Positions 44,178 through 46,655 of a stretch of 46,655 nucleotides of DNA are shown piece after piece. The stretch spans positions 1-46,655 of the forward strand of contig JARIBV010000022.1 of assembly GCA_029257335.1 (NCBI GenBank), given 5' to 3'. The position numbers were made by a program, and so were the translations under genes. The stretch comes from Faecousia sp. GTDB taxonomy: Bacteria > Bacillota > Clostridia > Oscillospirales > Oscillospiraceae. The notes beneath the pieces are model-generated. The model made no database searches. It was not told the DNA's origin and saw only the letters and a program-made list of their open reading frames with translations. Each line of letters begins with the position of its first letter. The stretch's first letter is position 1.

Positions 44178-44894
44178 TCAATGCAGTTTTGAGAAAATCT
44201 CTCCCAGTTTTTCATGGAAAACCAGGTTTGCAGCGTCATCATAGTCTGTTTTATCCCGATTGATTAGTACCAGACGGGATCCGCGATAATACCGGATCAG
44301 GCCGGCCGCCGGATATACCGTAAGACTGGTCCCTGCCACCATCAGAAGGTCCGCCTGTTCAATGGCCCGGATGCTCTTGACCAAGGTATCTTCGTTCAGC
44401 GATTCTTCATAGAGCACCACATCCGGCTTTACGATGCCGCCGCAAGTGCAGCGGGGAATGCCGTGGGCTTTTTTTACAAACTCTGCCGGATAGAACTTAT
44501 GGCACTTCCGGCAATAATTTCGCAACACGCTTCCGTGCAGCTCATAGACCCGTTTGCTGCCCGCCTTCTGATGCAGACCATCGATATTCTGCGTCACAAT
44601 CCCCAGAAGCTTTCCTTCGTTTTCCCACCGGGCCAGGGTTTTATGGGTAATGTTGGGTGCAAACCCCAACGGCAGCATTTTCTCCCGGTAGAATCGGAAG
44701 AAATACTCCGGATTTCTCTCAAAAAAGCTGTGGCTGATGATGGTTTCGGGAGGATACTCAAATTTTTGATTGTAAAGCCCGTCCACAGAGCGAAAATCCG
44801 GGATTCCCGACTCCGTGCTGACGCCTGCACCGCCAAAAAAGACAATGCGTTTGCTTTCATCAAGCCACGATTGTAAGGTGCTCAAATGCTCCAC
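44178..44894 (-). CDS. cobB: NAD-dependent protein deacylase (sirtuin)
   Basis: Sirtuins remove acetyl or longer acyl groups from lysines using NAD. The 238-residue protein has GAGVSTESGIPDFRS, TQNIDGLHQKAG, the catalytic His in ELHGSV, and the structural zinc site CRKC...CTCGG with four Cys. AGTSLTVYPAAGL and INRDKT complete the NAD pocket. The start is taken as GTG at 44894 because GGAGG lies 8 nt upstream; another GTG at 44900 is too close to that site. It has its own strong promoter. Confidence 0.92.
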   Translation of the reverse strand: MEHLSTLQSWLDESKRIVFFGGAGVSTESGIPDFRSVDGLYNQKFEYPPETIISHSFFERNPEYFFRFYREKMLPLGFAPNITHKTLARWENEGKLLGIVTQNIDGLHQKAGSKRVYELHGSVLRNYCRKCHKFYPAEFVKKAHGIPRCTCGGIVKPDVVLYEESLNEDTLVKSIRAIEQADLLMVAGTSLTVYPAAGLIRYYRGSRLVLINRDKTDYDDAANLVFHEKLGEIFSKLH

Positions 44895-44917
44895 AAGCAC
44901 TCCCTCCTTCTTCTTTG

Positions 44918-44946
44918 ATTGTATTGCTTTTCCGTGACTCTGTCAA
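44918..44946 (-). promoter_or_regulatory. Promoter of the sirtuin gene
   Basis: TTGACA (44941-44946) and TACAAT (44918-44923) are 17 nt apart on the minus strand, a near-consensus promoter with a leader of about 18 nt. Confidence 0.85.
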
Positions 44947-44961
44947 GGGACCCTGTGGATG

Positions 44962-44996
44962 AAAGGAGGCTGTTCCACCAAAATGAAACAGCCTCC
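44962..44996 (-). terminator. Terminator after purL
   Basis: GGAGGCTGTT and AACAGCCTCC form a perfect 10-bp stem with a 12-nt loop. Only a short TTTC follows on the minus strand, so it may be leaky toward the sirtuin promoter. Confidence 0.65.
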
Positions 44997-45005
44997 CAAT
45001 AATGC

Positions 45006-46655
45006 TTATTTAAAATAGCGGACAGCAGACTGGAACAGTTTCATATCCGTCTCGCCGGGAACATTTTTATACAGACCAAAGCCCTTACGCTCGGAGTGGC
45101 CCATCTTACCCAAGACACGGCCATCCGGAGAGGTAATGCCCTCAATGGCGTAAATAGAACCGTTGGGATTGAAGGACACATCCGTGGTGACATTACCGGA
45201 CAGATCCACATACTGCGTAGCAATCTGGCCCTTGGCCGCCAGATCCTTTACCAGAGCTTCATCCGCCAGGAATCGGCCTTCTCCGTGAGAAATAGGCACC
45301 GTGTAGACCTCGCCCACCTGGGTGCCGGAAAGCCAGGGGCTCAGGTTAGAAGCCACACGGGTCCGCACCAGACGGGACTGGTGCCGGCCAATGACATTAT
45401 ATGTCAAGGTGGGGAAGTCTGCGTCCGCATCCAGAATCTTGCCGTAGGGTACCAACCCCAGCTTAATGAGGGCCTGGAAGCCATTGCAGATTCCCAGCAT
45501 CAGGCCGTCCCGCTTCTCCAGCAGGTTTGTCACCTGTTCCTTCACGGCAGCGTTGCGGAAGAAGGCGGTAATAAACTTACCGGAGCCGTCGGGCTCATCA
45601 CCGCCGGAGAACCCGCCGGGGATGAAGACCATCTGAGACTGCTTGAGCTTCCGGGAGAATTCCTCCACGCTGCGGGAAATGGCATCTGCGGAGAGATTCC
45701 GAATCACAAAGATCTCGGCCTCAGCGCCGGCATCTTCCATGGCTCTGGCGGAATCATACTCACAGTTGGTGCCGGGGAACACAGGGATCAGCACCTTCGG
45801 CTTTGCCACATGGACAGCAGGGGCCGCCGCCACGCCGCCGGTATAGGACAATGTTTCCACAGGGGTCTTTGCAGAGGGGATATTGCAGGGATACACAGGT
45901 TCCAGCTTGTCCTCATAGGCCTTGAGAACTTCCTTCACATCCAGTTCTTCATCGCCATAGGCAAATGTGCCCTGGTCTGTGACGGTACCCAGGACCTGAC
46001 CCACAGGCTCATGATCCTGCATCTCCAAAACAAAGCCGCCATAGGCATAGCCAAAGAGCGTGTCCAGGCTGACCTCCGGGTTAAACCGGAAGCCAAAGCC
46101 CTCACCAAAGGCCATCTTCATAACGGCCTCAGCAGGGCCGCCCATGCCGGGGGTATAGGCGGAAACCACCTTGCCCTCCCGCTGCAGGCGGGTCACCAGC
46201 CGGAAGTGCTCCAGCAGACTCCGGGTTTCGGGCAGGCCCTTGTCATTATATGCAGGCATCAGCAGGCAAACCGTGTTTCCGGCCTTCTTGAAGTGGTTGG
46301 GGACAATGTTTCTCACATTCTCCGTGGTCACGGCAAAGGACACCAGGGTGGGCGGCACATCCAGATCCTCAAAGGTGCCGGACATGGAGTCCTTGCCGCC
46401 AATGGCCGCAATCTTCATTTCTTTCTGGGCCTGGAAAGCACCCAGCAGCGCCGCCAGAGGCTGGCTCCAACGCTTGGGGTCCTTCCCCACACGCTGGAAA
46501 TATTCCTGGAAGGTCAGGTATACATCCTCATAGGCCGCACCAGTGGCAACCAGCTTTGCAGCGGATTCCACAACCGCCAGATAGGCTCCGTGATAAGGGC
46601 TTTTCTCTGTGACATAGGAGTTATAGCCCCAGGACATGAGGGAGCAATCCTCAGT
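45006..46655 (-). CDS. purL: Phosphoribosylformylglycinamidine synthase, C-terminal part (single-chain PurL)
   Basis: FGAM synthase is the fourth step of purine synthesis; it uses glutamine and ATP. The 549 visible residues include the second AIRS-like half (GGKDSMSGTF, GMGGPAEAVMKMAFGEG) and the fused GATase1 domain. That domain has VFPGTNCEYDSARAMEDAG, the nucleophile Cys in LGICNGFQALIKLG and the His/Glu of SHGEGRF. The frame is open at the right edge with no start codon, so the N-terminal part (about 700 residues in the single-chain enzyme) lies outside the window. The fused GATase shows it is the long form rather than the PurS/PurL/PurQ complex. Confidence 0.95.
   Translation of the reverse strand, partial: TEDCSLMSWGYNSYVTEKSPYHGAYLAVVESAAKLVATGAAYEDVYLTFQEYFQRVGKDPKRWSQPLAALLGAFQAQKEMKIAAIGGKDSMSGTFEDLDVPPTLVSFAVTTENVRNIVPNHFKKAGNTVCLLMPAYNDKGLPETRSLLEHFRLVTRLQREGKVVSAYTPGMGGPAEAVMKMAFGEGFGFRFNPEVSLDTLFGYAYGGFVLEMQDHEPVGQVLGTVTDQGTFAYGDEELDVKEVLKAYEDKLEPVYPCNIPSAKTPVETLSYTGGVAAAPAVHVAKPKVLIPVFPGTNCEYDSARAMEDAGAEAEIFVIRNLSADAISRSVEEFSRKLKQSQMVFIPGGFSGGDEPDGSGKFITAFFRNAAVKEQVTNLLEKRDGLMLGICNGFQALIKLGLVPYGKILDADADFPTLTYNVIGRHQSRLVRTRVASNLSPWLSGTQVGEVYTVPISHGEGRFLADEALVKDLAAKGQIATQYVDLSGNVTTDVSFNPNGSIYAIEGITSPDGRVLGKMGHSERKGFGLYKNVPGETDMKLFQSAVRYFK

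Overview
The window reads as a chromosomal segment of a gut-type anaerobic Bacillota, most likely class Clostridia near Oscillospiraceae. The grounds are the rimP-nusA-ylxR-L7Ae-infB order, the DegV and DUF1836 families, the NiaR-regulated nadABC operon, surface proteins with SLH domains, strong AGGAGG ribosome binding sites, TTGACA/TATAAT-type promoters, C/G-ending codons, and a secreted GH85 enzyme that attacks N-glycans. The lineage is inferred from gene content; no rRNA or tRNA gene was seen. I saw no phage, transposase, CRISPR array or antibiotic-resistance gene.

Layout. Positions 1-2935 (minus) hold most of a secreted GH85 endo-beta-N-acetylglucosaminidase whose C-terminus runs off the left edge. 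Positions 3310-7110 (plus) hold a CYTH triphosphatase with a DEDDh exonuclease, pyruvate kinase, and a Cof-type HAD phosphatase. Positions 7252-10868 (minus) form a nadA-nadB-nadC-niaR operon for de novo NAD synthesis, with a consensus promoter and a 12-nt palindrome beside it. Positions 11041-16749 (minus) encode a 1902-residue SLH-anchored PHP-type metallohydrolase. Positions 16997-20110 (plus) encode an SLH-anchored L,D-transpeptidase and an acyl-ACP thioesterase. Positions 20306-24313 hold UppP, a probable Mn-type CDF exporter, a DegV protein and a lipoprotein.

Positions 24462-31896 (minus) form a long envelope and translation operon: rlhA-like U32, maf, mreC, mreD, mrdA, rimM, trmD. It lacks mreB, rpsP and rplS. 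Positions 31897-32451 are a long gap with the operon promoter, a possible 30-residue peptide gene, and a dense cluster of DnaA-box-like 9-mers that includes two perfect TTATCCACA sites. A second DegV gene (minus) and a DUF1836 regulator (plus) follow from divergent promoters. Positions 34279-42511 (plus) are the translation and RNA-maturation operon rimP-nusA-rnpM-L7Ae-infB-(terminator)-rbfA-nrnA-truB-ribF. The right end holds a zinc-ribbon membrane protein, a sirtuin, and the C-terminal part of a single-chain PurL that is cut by the right edge.

The themes are surface and wall biology (GH85, SLH proteins, UppP, MreCD/PBP2), NAD supply and use (nadABC, niaR, sirtuin), and ribosome assembly. 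The most unusual signals are the DnaA-box cluster away from any dnaA gene, the small peptide gene beside it, the multidomain PHP surface protein, and the mixed mre/rimM-trmD operon.
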